DNA from: Antrodiella citrinella
Lineage: Eukaryota > Basidiomycota > Agaricomycetes > Polyporales > Steccherinaceae
DNA: 64,000 bases
Direction: 5' to 3'
NCBI GenBank assembly: GCA_004802725.1
Contig: SGPM01000089.1
Coordinates: forward strand, 1 to 64,000
The first letter of the stretch is position 1. Each line of letters starts with the position of its first letter. Under the pieces are notes generated by a model. It searched no databases and was not told the origin of the DNA. It worked only from the letters and a program-made list of their open reading frames with translations. Of the stretch, positions 32,346 through 44,712 are shown piece by piece. Both the position numbers and the translations under genes were made by a program.

Positions 32346-34600
32346 TCAATGATCACTCGCAGGAAGTTNGTTGTACTTGGGACAAAGGTCCTTCCAAGAA
32401 TCTACAGAAGCCGTTAGACTTCACATTGCTTAGTAGAAGCAGTCTAGCAGAAGGCTCACTCGGAACAGGATCAGAGCCCTCCGTTCCGGGGACATCTTCC
32501 GCCATGATGACTGCGAATCCTGCATCGAAATGCCAATTGATATGGCAATGCAGGAACCAAGGTCCTGGATTATTGGTCTCAAGTTGTTCAGTATGTTGTC
32601 ATGTAAAGAAGTAGCTCGAGAGAGTCACCTGGAAACGGATGGTTACGTTGTCGCCGGTGGTCCCAATATTCACGANGTCGCGCATAACGGGATCTTCGTN
32701 ATTGTACGTAGTACTATTCGCNCTGCGGACTACATGGAAGNTATGCTATGTGAGAAATCANATTTTTGTATATGAAAATATANGGACNAGACGTACCCCG
32801 TGCAGGTGAAGTGGGCCCGGGTGACCACCGCCGACCANACNACCAGGCATACTGAGCTCAACCGCAGAGTTGGNNGGAAGCNGGATATATTGCCCATTTG
32901 GCAGAAGGCTCTGTGCGGTCTGAGCACCGCTCATAATTTGAAGGAGGANTGGTATGGTTGGGTTCACATAGGTCTTGTTGTTGACTTTAAACTTGCCACT
33001 GTCCTGTGTGTAATATGTTAACACAAGAGCCGTTTGGNNGTTTATGAATGTGAAGCGTACAAATGTGAACAAGAGATTGTGATTGACATCCGCTCCTCCG
33101 TGGAACGGTCGTCCTGGCTACGTCGATTTCAGCCTCATGAATGGACGGGGGCAACGAGACTCACGACTCCTGGATTGTGGAGTGGGANCAAATCCACCTC
33201 CCTGAGAGGTGTACTGTTGGAAAAGGATGACGTTGTAGGTTCAGCGATAGGTGCGCCATCATAGCGAAGAATGGCAGAGTTGATGTTGCCGGTCAAGGAG
33301 GAGTCTCCGGTACTGGGCAGAGCACGGATCNAGTAATTTCCTACCGACTGATTCGCATTCAACTGAGAGGCAGATGAGCCATGCAAGAATACAAGAAATA
33401 ACATGTTACTCACGACAAACGAGTACCGCTGTCCAGNAAAGATCTGGATGGAATCCACATTGTGAGGTTGAACGTTTTCCGAGTCAGCTTCGATAGCGGT
33501 CATGTCGTGGTGATCAATGGAGAGCTGGTAATTGGGATCACAGGACAAAGANACAAGACGCATGCGGTAGCTAAGCAAAATGTCAAGGTGTAGTCAGTAC
33601 CGTTTAGTCTATATGTCGCTTCAGACAATAACCTCTTACCGTTTACCGCGTTGAACCGTGATGACCGCCAATTCTGAGGGGGTACTTTGGTTGGTGTAAC
33701 GTCCCAATCCATTGATGAGGGTTGACTGCGGCTCTCTAGACACATAAAAAGTAAGCCTACACTGGCAGAACCTAAATTACAAACCGAGTCTCGCTCACGC
33801 AGGAATAGGCGTCTTCTTAGCAATGGTGTGATACCAATCTGCAAGAGTGATGATGGTGCTTTCTGCACATCAGACATCGCCGTTAGTTGCCACCCTGATA
33901 TTACATTCAAAGATGCAAATACCGTCGTCCACATCGTACAATCCTGCATGAGGGTCGTTCGGATCATACACCACAAACGCGCCTCGCAAACCGTCACAAT
34001 ATTGTGTCGACAAATGACTGATACCAAAAAGTGCCTATTCGCAAAGTCTGGTTCACCACGTCCGATCGTCGCAAAGTACGATGAAATGCGACGTACCCGC
34101 TTGATTAGGGACATGGAAATTGTACAGAAAAGCGTCGCCGGACACGATAGGGCATTGTGTGACGAAATCTGACCCGTCGGCCCAGTTGCTTCCCTTCTGA
34201 AAGAAGCCGTGCCAATGCTGCACAGAAACGTTTCAGACCTCGGCTGGTTCGACTATTGGTAGAGACCCGTTCTTACGATAGAAGTGGTTTTCAGCATAGA
34301 CGCGTCCGTCAGCTCATCGATGACATTGAGTTGAAAGTTATCACCCTAGAAATATGACGTAGTTCAGTAGGAATCCAACATGTCTCGGAATCCTGCCGAC
34401 GAACGTACCTTCTTGCCCGTAATCACAGGTCCTGGAAAAATGTCATTGGCCAACACTGCAGGGCGAATGAAGCCGTCCGGACTGATGTTAGCATTGACGA
34501 TGTAGAGGTCAGCTACGGGTCCTATGGCGTGCACAAAGACGACAAGAACATCCAGTGTGATGGCAGCGTTCAAGGCGAGGAACATCATCCAAGACAGCAT
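32346..34600 (-). CDS. Laccase (multicopper oxidase), reading frame broken at copper motif L2
   Basis: A signal peptide ends near VVFVHA. Laccase signature L1 is intact ([23 protein letters not shown]). The L2 exon reads GTFWYQ and then shifts frame to a stop: the sequence at about 34010-34018 lacks two bases relative to the expected WYHSHL, after which the normal frame resumes ([13 protein letters not shown]). L3 reads GPLHLHGH instead of the usual HPFHLHGH, so the first, type-1-copper His is missing or displaced. L4 is intact ([12 protein letters not shown]) with Phe at the axial position, the state found in high-potential basidiomycete laccases. The end is [19 protein letters not shown]. 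About a dozen exons. At least 20 ambiguous bases lie inside the gene, so assembly error is as likely as a pseudogene. Normal laccases oxidise phenols and lignin-derived compounds outside the cell. Confidence 0.85.
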
Positions 34601-35368
34601 GAAGGGCGTTTGCGTGTCTCACGAGGGTCTGAACGGTTTGACGACAGGTAATGGCATGTACAGTTGGGTGCCGTTGGGCATGGAAACCTTTTAAGAGACG
34701 TATAGGTGACCATAACCTGTCTTCGTATCTTTGGGGGATGTGAGTGTACTTTCAGAGATCCTGCCATCCATCCCAAATCGACGCCATCCACAAATTAGGC
34801 TGCAGGAACTGCAACTTGATGTCATGTCGTTCAACGACGTACCTCTTGCATCCACATACACTACTGATACGAAGACTTGTATGGCTCGAATCAAGTCGTT
34901 CTTGACCAGGAGGTATGGTAAGCTTCGATCCGTAACTTGGACCGATCAGCTCTCTTTCATAACCGGATCCCAAGGTAGGTGTGCGCGTACTATGTGAGAG
35001 GGATAGACTGCCTGTGAAGGCCAGGGAAAGAAGATAGCTGTCGCCACTATATCACGACTGTGTAGCAATACCGATACTAACCAGAAGTCAGCACTTTGCA
35101 GCAGTCTGGAATAGACTAAATGAGCTCACCTTATCAGCTTCCCAGACTCCTGCAAAGTCTTCAATGTCAACGGAGAAGATGAAATTCTGACCTATGCAGC
35201 AGCATGCTTGCCATCTAAAGATCCAGCAGGCATACGGAGAAACCTGTATGGATTCATGAAGACATGTATACAACCAACAGGCAAAGAACGGTCCGCGCCA
35301 TTCAACAAGGGTCAACGTAACCTAATACATCTCTCAGCGCAAGAACGGTTCAAACAACCAGGAAACAA
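34601..35368. other. Intergenic, laccase upstream region
   Basis: There is 768 bp between the laccase start and the stop of the TPR-like gene, both on the minus strand. It should hold the laccase promoter. I see no clear TATA box or metal-response repeat, and no gene. Confidence 0.45.
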
Positions 35369-38128
35369 TCAAGCCACAGAATCAAGCTCAGTAAGATGCA
35401 CCGCCCCCAACCACGCCAACACGATCTCCACCCTCGGCCCATGCAGTGGTATATTGATGCTCAGCGGCTTCTTCTTCCCCGTCTTCTTCGCAGTCGCCTT
35501 CTCTACCGCCAGCTTGTCCGCTTTCTCCCGCTGACGCGCTGCGATAGGGTTCAGGAGCATACGGGCGTAGTCGAGCTCGATGAGGAGGTCGGTAGCGCGC
35601 GTGATGGTAGGTGGCTCCGGAGCTGTGGGTGTGTTGGTTCCCGGGCTGGGGGAGGGCGTGCGGGAGACGTGGGGGGCTGAGCTAGAGCTGGACCCGTTCA
35701 CGCCTAATACGGCCTCGATGGAAGGTGAAGGATGTCCTGACGAAAACTCCGTGGAGGTAGGACTCGGGAGGGGCGAAGCGTTCGACCTGTCCACTTCCTT
35801 GTCTTTGGCTTTGTTGGACAACGGAGGCGCAGTGAGAGCGAGTAGTTTGTTGTGACTGAGCGAATGCGCCTGGATTCCGTTCTTCCATCCACCAGCAAGC
35901 CGTTCTAGGATCTCGATGTATTCCGCCTGAGCCATGGATCTTGGAGGGAGGAAGACCGGGTACCCTTCGAGCCCATCCACGAGCAGAGCCGTGCGAGAAA
36001 ACGTAGGCACGAGAGCGCTGAAATCGCCGAGCAAGAGATGACAGATGAGGACGCTGAAATGAGACTCCACGAGAAGGGGATGATACGTCGTAAACATAAC
36101 GGGGACATCTGGAAGCGCAGGAGGAGGGAAATGGCCGTTCGGACGCAAGTTCTCGCACAAGTGATATGCAAGTTCCACCTTCTGGGCCAGATCTCGTTCG
36201 ACGCCGTCCTCTTCGCTACCCTCCAGAGTATCGAAATGAGACAAGAACTTCTCATGATCTCTCAAGGCTTTCTTGACAAGAGAATGGATGTGGTCCCGAA
36301 AATTGGAGTTGCCTAGAGCTTCCTTGTATGCTGCGAGCTTCGCACCATCCTTGCTCCCGAGCGGCCCGTCTGGGTTCCCGAGCTCAATGCCCCCATACCT
36401 CCCATTCTCCACATAGCATAAGCGCAGCTCAGCACCATCGACAGATGGTGCCTTCCTGATGTCCTCCAGCACAAGTATAGCTTCTTCAATGAGGAAGACT
36501 GCGTGCTGCAGATACGCAGCACCTCTGAGGAACAGACACTGCGGCTCAATGGGATCCGGAGCATCAGGTAGAACTGAAGGATGAAGTAACAGCGGTTCCC
36601 CATCTGGGCCTTCAATTGTCGGCCCATCAGGCACTGCGGGGGTGCTCGTCCCATCTGGCGGAGCTTGTCCGTTCACTTTACCACCTGACTTGCCCTTCTT
36701 CTTCTTCCCAGTCTTGCCACGCTGTTCGCTGGGGAGGCCGTTGTTGCGATGGGCGATCCTGGCTTTTCGGACAGCGCGGGCTTCTCGGAGAACGTAGGTG
36801 AAGTCTTTTGCGGCCATAGCGTATTCGTCTCTGAAACATTGGACGATACCCCGAGTGCGGTAGAATTCCAGCCTGTGAGGTTGGGCTGCTATGAGCTGGT
36901 CGAGTTGATGAGTCGTGGTAGACTCGGCCAGTTGTCTACTTGATTGCTCTGTGAACAGAGACACTCAAAGCGTGAATACAAAATGAACGTACCGAGAGGG
37001 TATCTTCTCATGGAAGAAATGTACATATCTTGCATCGATATCGTTGGGGTCTAGCGTAATGGCACGGATGAACACCCGTATCCTGCTTTGCTTCAGAGTG
37101 TGAACGTACCAATTTTCAAAACGCGATCTGCTATATCATCGAACACGCTCCCACCCTGCATGACCATAACGCTGGAAGCGATCTCATCTGCTTTATACGC
37201 TGCCGCCAACTTCTGCACAGCCAGACTCCTCAACCTATGAATCCGAGTCGCAGACATCGGGACATTCCTCCCCCCTCCTCCTTCATTCATGCCATTGGTT
37301 CCAAGAATATTCTGAGGACTCCAAGGATCACGCGAGATACCGGACCCTCCTCGGAGAGATCCCAGTGCAGCAGCAGACAACCCAGAGGACGCACGGACAG
37401 ACAATTCGGACGCTTCGTCGATAAGACGACGTATATGGGTTACACATCGGAACACGCCAGGATCGATGGGCGGCGGCGTGGCTTTACCCGGTTTCGGTGC
37501 AGGTAGAGGTGCAGGTAGAGGTAAATTGGCAAAGGTGCTGCTATGTGGGGAGTCGGGAGAGTGGTGGTCACCGATGCTTGCGAAACCACGGCTGCGAGGA
37601 GTGGAGTATCCTCCGAGAGTAGGAGAGGTCAGCGGAGGAACACGACTCTCGGTCGCAGATAGGGTGGCAGGATCCATGTTTAGGATGAGCAGAGATTCGA
37701 GTAGCTCGAGAGGTAGTTGCAGCCACGGTCCCTGTTAATGCACGGAATGTGAATGGGACTGAGGAGACGACTGAAGTCAAACGAACATGGTAGGAGCTAA
37801 TATAACGCCAGTGTTTGTTCCTGCTAATGCATAGGACCGGAGGACGATCTTCATCCGGAGTCTCTGCAGACTTCGCGGTGCTATCTGCGGCCTTGGCTTT
37901 GGCCGACTTCTTATTTTTCTTTTTCTTCTTCTTCTTCTGTGCATCCGCCTGGGCTTCGGGATCGTGTGCGGCCACAGGCACCTCCGGTCCTGGGATGGTG
38001 GACTGAGGACGAGAAGACGCTGACGAAGGGGTAGCAGGTTCACTGAGGACGTCGGACTCGGTGTTCACTTTGGTTATGTCGGTGTGCGCGTCGGAGACAT
38101 CGTCAGAGCCGTTCTTCGAGGCCGCCAT
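35369..38128 (-). CDS. TPR-like conserved fungal protein of unknown function
   Basis: Four exons give about 860 residues. The N-terminus has a poly-Lys stretch (QKKKKKKKNKKSAKAK), then a block that spans the first intron (CISRNKHWRYISSYH / GPWLQLPLELLESLL) and a region with VTHIRRLIDEASELSVRASSG. The third exon gives DPNDIDARYVHFFHEKIPS, continuing as RRQLAESTTTHQLDQLI and QCFRDEYAMAAKDFTYVLREA, which read like degenerate TPR helices. More helical repeats and a Ser/Pro-rich insert follow. The C-terminus has EKATAKKTGKKKPLSINIPL. I recognise these blocks as a protein conserved in filamentous fungi but know of no assigned function. It is soluble: no signal peptide or membrane segment. Confidence 0.8.
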
Positions 38129-38420
38129 ACTGTTTTCAGAGAGAGACTGCTGAGACAGAGATGAGGTTCAGTCTAAAGAGGAAAAGGCGGTATGATAGCG
38201 TGGGAACTTTATCAACGGAGTACGTGACTTTCTTCTCTGCATTCCATTCATCTCCCCTTGGCATTGCCATTGTCAAAGTCGCCTTTGATTGTTCAACTCG
38301 AGGCTACTAAGGAGGCAATGCAATACAGACATGTACAGGTACATCCCGACACCAATACACGTTCAAAATAAGGACATTCCCGTCTTCGACGCAGATTCGT
38401 TGAATTGTCGTCGATACGCG

Positions 38421-39240
38421 TCAAACCTCGTCTTCCTCGTTTTCCTTTGCCGCTGCATCTGCATCCTCCGCGTCCGTTTTCGTTTTCTTGATAGGCTTCT
38501 CCGCATCGCCCGCCTCGCCTTCCTCCTCACATTCGCCTTCAGCGTCCTGATCTTCCTTGTCGTCGTGCTTCCTTTTGGTACCTCCTTTGGCAGGCTCGTC
38601 CGTCTTCTCAGCAGGGGCGTTGTCTTCGGTACCCTCGCTCTCGCCCTCTTTGCCGTCCAACGTTTTGAGGGGATCCTTTCGTGGCATCGATTAGTATAAT
38701 GGCAGGACTATAAACCTTATAACAGTGCTCACATGTCCCCAGTTCCTCAAGCTGGACAGTATTGCAGTCAGTCCTGTACGATCAACCCAATGACGTCGAG
38801 GGATTGCCTACCTCTTGGTACTCTTGGTGTTCTCCAGCTCTTCCTTCGTCTTGGTCTCTTTCAGCTTGTCCTCCTGCGCCATATGCCTCTTGTCGTAGCT
38901 GCGCGTGTTGACATCAGCACCGCGACGCGTCACGGTTCAGCACGAGCACTCACCCAACGACCTTGCGCATATGCGCGATGTCCTCCTATACGACGCGTCA
39001 GTCCCCTTCTGAAACACGAAAACAAATTGACGCGACACGCACATCGTCGTATTTCTCCGGATCCTTGTCTGGGTTCTTCTTCAAGATCTCCACAATCTTG
39101 TGCCCGCTCTCGATCCCGACGCCCGTGCCCGCCTCCTGGCTCTTCGGATTGTTCAGCCACTTCTCCAGCTCGTCGACGGACATGTTGGTGTTGATGTTGA
39201 ACTGCTCGATGATTTCTCCTTTGGACTTGTCGCCGCTCAT
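38421..39240 (-). CDS. DUF3140 domain protein with acidic C-terminal tail
   Basis: About five exons give roughly 185-195 residues. The DUF3140 core runs from MSVDELEKWLNNPKSQEAG through GIESGHKIVEILKKNP, EDIAHMRKVVG and YDKRHMAQE to SLRNWGH-DPLK, with small exons spliced in one frame. The C-terminal half is a charged tail with Glu/Asp runs and KRKHDDKED, PIKKTKTDAE motifs that could act as nuclear localisation signals. DUF3140 proteins occur in bacteria and fungi; a DNA-binding role has been suggested for some, which I cannot confirm here. It lies 292 bp upstream of the TPR-like gene in the same orientation. Confidence 0.8.
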
Positions 39241-40127
39241 CTTGAAAATGCGTACTCTTGCGAGCGGGCGCGAGGGGGTATGGGGTGATGNGGGGAAGAA
39301 CTGTGCTCATCGCTCCTACTTCCTGCAATAAATATAATTCTCGTTGACACGAACTCAACCAGCGATGCTTCACGAGAAGTCCAAACGAAGTGCTGATGTC
39401 ACTCAATGTCATCCAACCCGCAACTTGCCGACGTCGCAACCATATGCGCTTAGACGTTCCTTACGCCACAGCGCAGTTGTATATGTCCAAATCGAGGTTT
39501 GCCTTGGTCGTCGTGAATACTATTCATAACATCTTCTGCAGCGGCGCCCTAAGTAATGGTGCTATTGTACGTGTAGTATTGTAAGGCAAGGCCCAACGTG
39601 GGTAGAGAGGGTGAGAAGGAGGGGAGGAAGATGTGCGTCGCTGGAGCAGCCATCACATAGGTATCATCGACTTCGCAAAGAGTCGTAAGAACATTATGAC
39701 GAAGGACACCGCGCGCAGTGTTCATACCCCCCTGCTGTGATCGGTGAAGAAAGCAGGGAAGCAAAAAAAGAATGGCAGGCAAGAAAGGAATGAAAAAAGT
39801 CGTCGTTGTAAGTACACGAGCATAGTCAGAGAAAACACGCGCTTTCGCGAACATGAAACCAGAATAACCTGCGCTTCAATAAAAAAGGGGGAGCGACTGC
39901 ATACTACGTGTAACTTGTAACTATGATCAGAAAGAAAGTCAGCTAGTATGAGACAAGGATGGGACAGAGACTCAGACAGGGGCTCAGAAAGGGATAGAAC
40001 GAGAATTCAGATTCAGATTGTGCTAGGAAAGGTTGAGTCCAGAAGTCCAAACTGATTGTAACAGACGAAATGAAATAAAAGAGGTCCATAATGTGTGAGA
40101 ATCCAAGATCAGGTCTACTACCTATGG
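39241..40127. other. Intergenic, no gene seen
   Basis: There is 887 bp between the DUF3140 start and the chitin synthase stop. One ambiguous base lies near 39291. A/G-rich runs occur near 39740-39800, and no convincing ORF. Confidence 0.5.
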
Positions 40128-43100
40128 TCATAGCCCGTATCCACCAGGCTGCGGGGGAGCAGCGCCAGGAGGGAGGGCGGGGAACGATGAACGAGAGTAT
40201 CGATTCTGTGACGGCGTAGGTGCTTGCGACTGTGACCGTCGCGCTGCCTGCCTAGCTACTCTCCGTACACCCTCAGGACCAGGGACAGGCCCGTTATCCG
40301 CCAAGCTGATTCCGCGAGCGCGATTAGCAGCAGCAGCAGCGTTCGCAGCAGCCGACTGTGAGCCAAAGAACTCATCTGGCTCAGCAGTGAAGGGTACTTG
40401 AGGTTGCTCGTAGCTGTAAGGATTGTTGGTAACCTCAGTTGCGAATTGTTGTTGACTGTGTCGGAGAACCCCGCTGTTGGCCCCGGCAGTACGCGAGACA
40501 CGCTGTTCGAAGGGCGACGACGGTGCTGACTGAGGCGTGTAGTGACCGCTATCATACTCATCCGGATAGTACCCGTCTTGTGGTGGGCTGGGAACCAAAC
40601 GTTGCTGGGAACCTACATCAGAGCCAGCGTAACCATCTTCGCTTGAGCGCGAGAACATAGTTGTGGAGGCGGAGGGATTCGTATTTGACCCAGGACGGTT
40701 GACGGCGAGTGGCGCAGGAAGCATGAGCAACTGGTTGCTGTCATATCGTGGTCTCGGGACAGGGCTAGAATCGTAGGTGCTGGCATCGAACTGCTGCGGG
40801 AATGTCTCCGACGTGGATCCGGCGGAGTATCGGTTGCTGTCAGCCCTATGAGAAATATTAGAACAACGCCAAACAACGCATCAAAAGACCGTAACGTACC
40901 TCTTGGGAGAGTTAGACCTCGGCGAATAGGCCGTGGAGTCGCGGGACTGAGTACCATTCTTCCACCGTCTCTCACGCTCGAACTCGGCCCACCGCTTCAT
41001 GACAATGTTCGACGAGTCGAAATCTCCATCCTTGTCTCCGTGATCTTTCGTCTCCACGGCACCTGCAATTTGACGCGTCTGACCCCATGAGAAATCGTCG
41101 AAGTGCCAGAACGAATAAGCGGGAAGGACACCGTTCCAGATGACCAGCGACAACAGATAGATGATCATCCATCCGATATAGGCAATTTTGCGCGACGTGA
41201 TGACAATCAAGACACCGGGGAGACCAAGCACGATGGCCAACAAGATGAGCGGGATGGTGGTATTCGGGCCTCCAGGAATGATCGTACTGATGATGAGGTA
41301 GAGCGTGAAGGAGATGGCGGCGGGAAGTACCAGTGTACCGACAAGTTCCATGCCAACTACGAATTGCATAGAGAAGCAGAAAGTACCGCAAAGATCGCGC
41401 ACTAGAAGCAACTCGAAAAGATTGTGAACAGTGGAATTGATCCAACGACGGCGCTGGGACAGAAGGATGCGAAACGTGTCGGGCACGACCGTCTTACATA
41501 CCGCCTGCGGGCAAAAAACGTTCTTGCGCTTGGGGAATGTCTTCAGCAAGAGCGTGGTCAGGTAACGATCTTCTCCAAGGAGTAGCAAGTTCTTCTTGTG
41601 CAGCGTATCAACGACGTTCTCCGAGTAATGTTCGACAATGTCTGGGTTGGCCAAAACCGGGACCCAGAAGCCGCTGTCGCCTTTAGGAGCCTTGATGCGG
41701 TACATACTGAAACAACCGGGAAGACATGTTACACCACCGAACATGGACTCGAAAGCCTTAGTCATGTGGTGAGAGATGTAGTACTCGAACACTGAAAGCG
41801 GCAAGATGATCAGTAAGAGCGATGTTACAGAAACATCTTCGACACTCACCTTGCATCATCGTAACCCAAGTCTCACCCTTGTTCGCAATCTTCGTCTCAC
41901 CACAAAGACCCATGATCTCGTAGTCGTGGACGCAACATGATACCAAGCGACTCAGTGAGTCCGGGAAGACCTTCGTATCGGCATCCACACAAAGCACGAG
42001 TTCGTATCGATCTGGACTGATACCGGTGACTCGCCATATCGAGTTGAAGAACTCATACTCGAAGGTCGTCATGCGCTCGTCGAACATGACTTTCTGCAGG
42101 AAAGCCATGAGCACAATCTGAGAGTCGCGCTTTCCACGGTTACCAGGCTTAGCATCCTTCGCCTCTAGCGGGTTTCCGCACTTCGCCACGAGAACCATAG
42201 GGACACGCTGCTGCTTAGACCGCTCAACCGTCGCATCATCGTAAGAGTAGAACCCGGCGTAGACCTTTGCCATGTTGTGACGTTTGTGTCCATCAGCGAT
42301 GGCAACATATGAGTGCGCTTCGACTTGATCCGACGGGACGACAAATTCCTTCATCATGCCAACAACGATCTCCGGTGTGGTCGCTGTGTTACCGGCACCC
42401 TTCACCATACCATCGGCGATGACCAAGATGAGCTTGTGGCTGTTGGGGTAATCCGTGGTTGCAAGAGAATCCAGAGTGGTGCGAAGACCTTCCACCGATT
42501 CGGAGTAAGCCGTGACGAGAAGGATAGTGTGTGCCAAAGGATAGTTGAAAGGCTCATAGTCGGGTGGCGGTTGTGGTACGACGTTGTGAAGAGGGAAGGG
42601 ACAAGGGGTTTCCGAGAACATGCCACGTGATTCTGCGAGGGAAGTGGAACTCCTTGACTGGCGGAACGAAGCGTCGGGTGGCGAGAGTTTGGAAATGCTC
42701 TTGCCACTCGAAGACCCATACACACTCATAGTCGTACCCCTCTTGTTGTAAGGCATAGGCTCGAGCATACCGTAAGCCGTCGACGCCGGCCGCTACCAAC
42801 ACCCTTGAGGATATTATCGGAAGGTGTGAAACGGGAGGTGCTGGGAAGGAAGGCCTTCTTGACGCCTTTCTGGAGACCGTTCTTGTGTACGTTCGGGCGC
42901 AGCTGAGAGGGAGCCGGGCGGTAGATATCGTCCGTCCAGTTCTCAATCATAGTCGCGCGCTGCATCTTTTGCTCGTACGTCTCGTTCTTGAAGTTCCCGA
43001 TCCTCCATGAGAAGAACCAAGCGAACATGACGGCCATGAGGAATCGGATGCCGACCACGCCGATGATGAAGGTCAACGAAACATAGAGGACGACCTGAGA

Positions 43101-44712
43101 CGCGACACAGCCGATACTCTTCGTGTCAATGAATCCCACCGTGACGATATCCTGCAAGCAATGGCCAAGGGTACGCTGGTTGGTGCGCATCATGTACATG
43201 GAAATATCCTTGCCATTGAAGGTACCGTCTGCATGCATCAATTCATCGAAGACTGGAGGATAGTCCACTTCAGACTTGCTCAGCCACTGAAGCAAGTTCA
43301 AATCAAGGACGGTGCTGCGGAGCATTTTGAGCATTACGCGCAAACATTTCCGAAACTAAAAATACGCACGACTCGAAAACAACCAGATTGCGCGTCGGAT
43401 CCCGCACCTGATCCCAGGTATAGAAGACTTGACCGAGGGGATGCATCGCTGCCAATTCGGCTCGAGTGCCAGACTGGATATGGCAAGTAGTAGGCTGATC
43501 ATAGTTGGTGAAGTTCCCCGGTGAAGTGCCAAATTGGTTGTAGATGTTGCATGGAAAATACCAGTCAAGAGCTCCGTTACTTCCCGAGATGGTAGAGTTG
43601 GGGGCCTTAGTAATGAATGTACGGCAGTTTCCGTTCGTGTTTTGGAACATGAATGATATGTCGTTGCCAGCTGCGTTCCAGCCTCCCACAAACAATGGAT
43701 TGGTCTTTCCATCAAAGTTGCCGACCGCAGGATGGTTGAAGTTGGAAAAGTCGAAGTCGTAGCCATGGATAATGACGGAGGCGTTCTGGATCGAACCCGA
43801 GGCGTAGCGGTTGGGTGGTGTACCACAGACGGCTTGAGTGAAACCGAATGTTACGAAACCAACACAAGCCATGAGGGACAAGATGATGCTGAGTAGACCC
43901 ATCTTCTCTCTCCAGGCTCTCTGCTGTTCAGGAGTGCGGATACCTGCGTGAGGAATGGCGTCAAGGACAGCTTAGACAGATATGCGGAAAAACATACCGC
44001 ACACCCTCAGCAGCAGCGGGGGGATAAAGCACGTCAAGACATAGCAATAGATGAACCAGGCATCCTTCGGCCCAGGTCCAATATCACCGAGACACCCTCT
44101 TGACTTTGGTTTGGGCGGGGGGTCGCTGTTCACTGCCGACTGCGATTTCCGCCGACGTAACGTCGCCCCGCGCTTGAAGAGCGCGAGTCCCGACTCGTGC
44201 TGGTCTTCTTCTCTATCGAGGACTGATCTGCCTCGACGCAAGGCACCTCGCTGAGGGGCATTGCCGGTGGCTGAGACGAGGTAGCGTTGTGGAGGTCAGT
44301 ATTGTATCCACCAATAAAGAATAAAATACGTACAAGAAGGAATAAAATCTACGGCAGCACCCCCGCGCTCCTCTAGCTGCGCAGCATGATTTCGATAATG
44401 CCATTGCCTGTGCCCTGGATCGATCTTTTCACGGTCGGGCCTGACCAAACTCTTCTTCCTCGCGACATTGGCGGCGAACCCGCCTTCCTCTGCGAACCCA
44501 GCTTCAGGTGAGGTCGGAGCAGTGGGTTGATAGCCTGCGTAGGCTTTCGCGCGCATCTGGTCCAAGGCGGTCTGACGGTCGCCACGCTCATTGCGTTGGA
44601 AAGAGACACCTCTCGGGTCGGGTTGAGGTTGAGTGTAAATGGATGGATCGGGCTGCGACGGCTGGTGTGGCGGGCGGGTAGAGCGAGGTGGACGTTGGCC
44701 GCGGGAGTCCAT
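40128..44712 (-). CDS. Chitin synthase, class IV type
   Basis: About 1,400 residues from six or seven exons. This processive GT2 enzyme of the plasma membrane makes chitin from UDP-GlcNAc. A disordered N-terminus ([15 protein letters not shown]) is followed by two membrane segments ([37 protein letters not shown]), an extracytoplasmic loop, a third membrane region and then the catalytic part: [36 protein letters not shown] and [12 protein letters not shown]. Three C-terminal membrane segments and a Ser-rich tail follow. The loop and AWFIY anchor pair are typical of the class IV/Chs3 group. Near 42785 the frame changes: GVGSGR on one side and [17 protein letters not shown] on the other are in different frames, so either a small intron (a GTATGC donor is near) or one lost base is needed. 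Start at 44712; an in-frame ATG at 44880 is an alternative. Confidence 0.93.
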
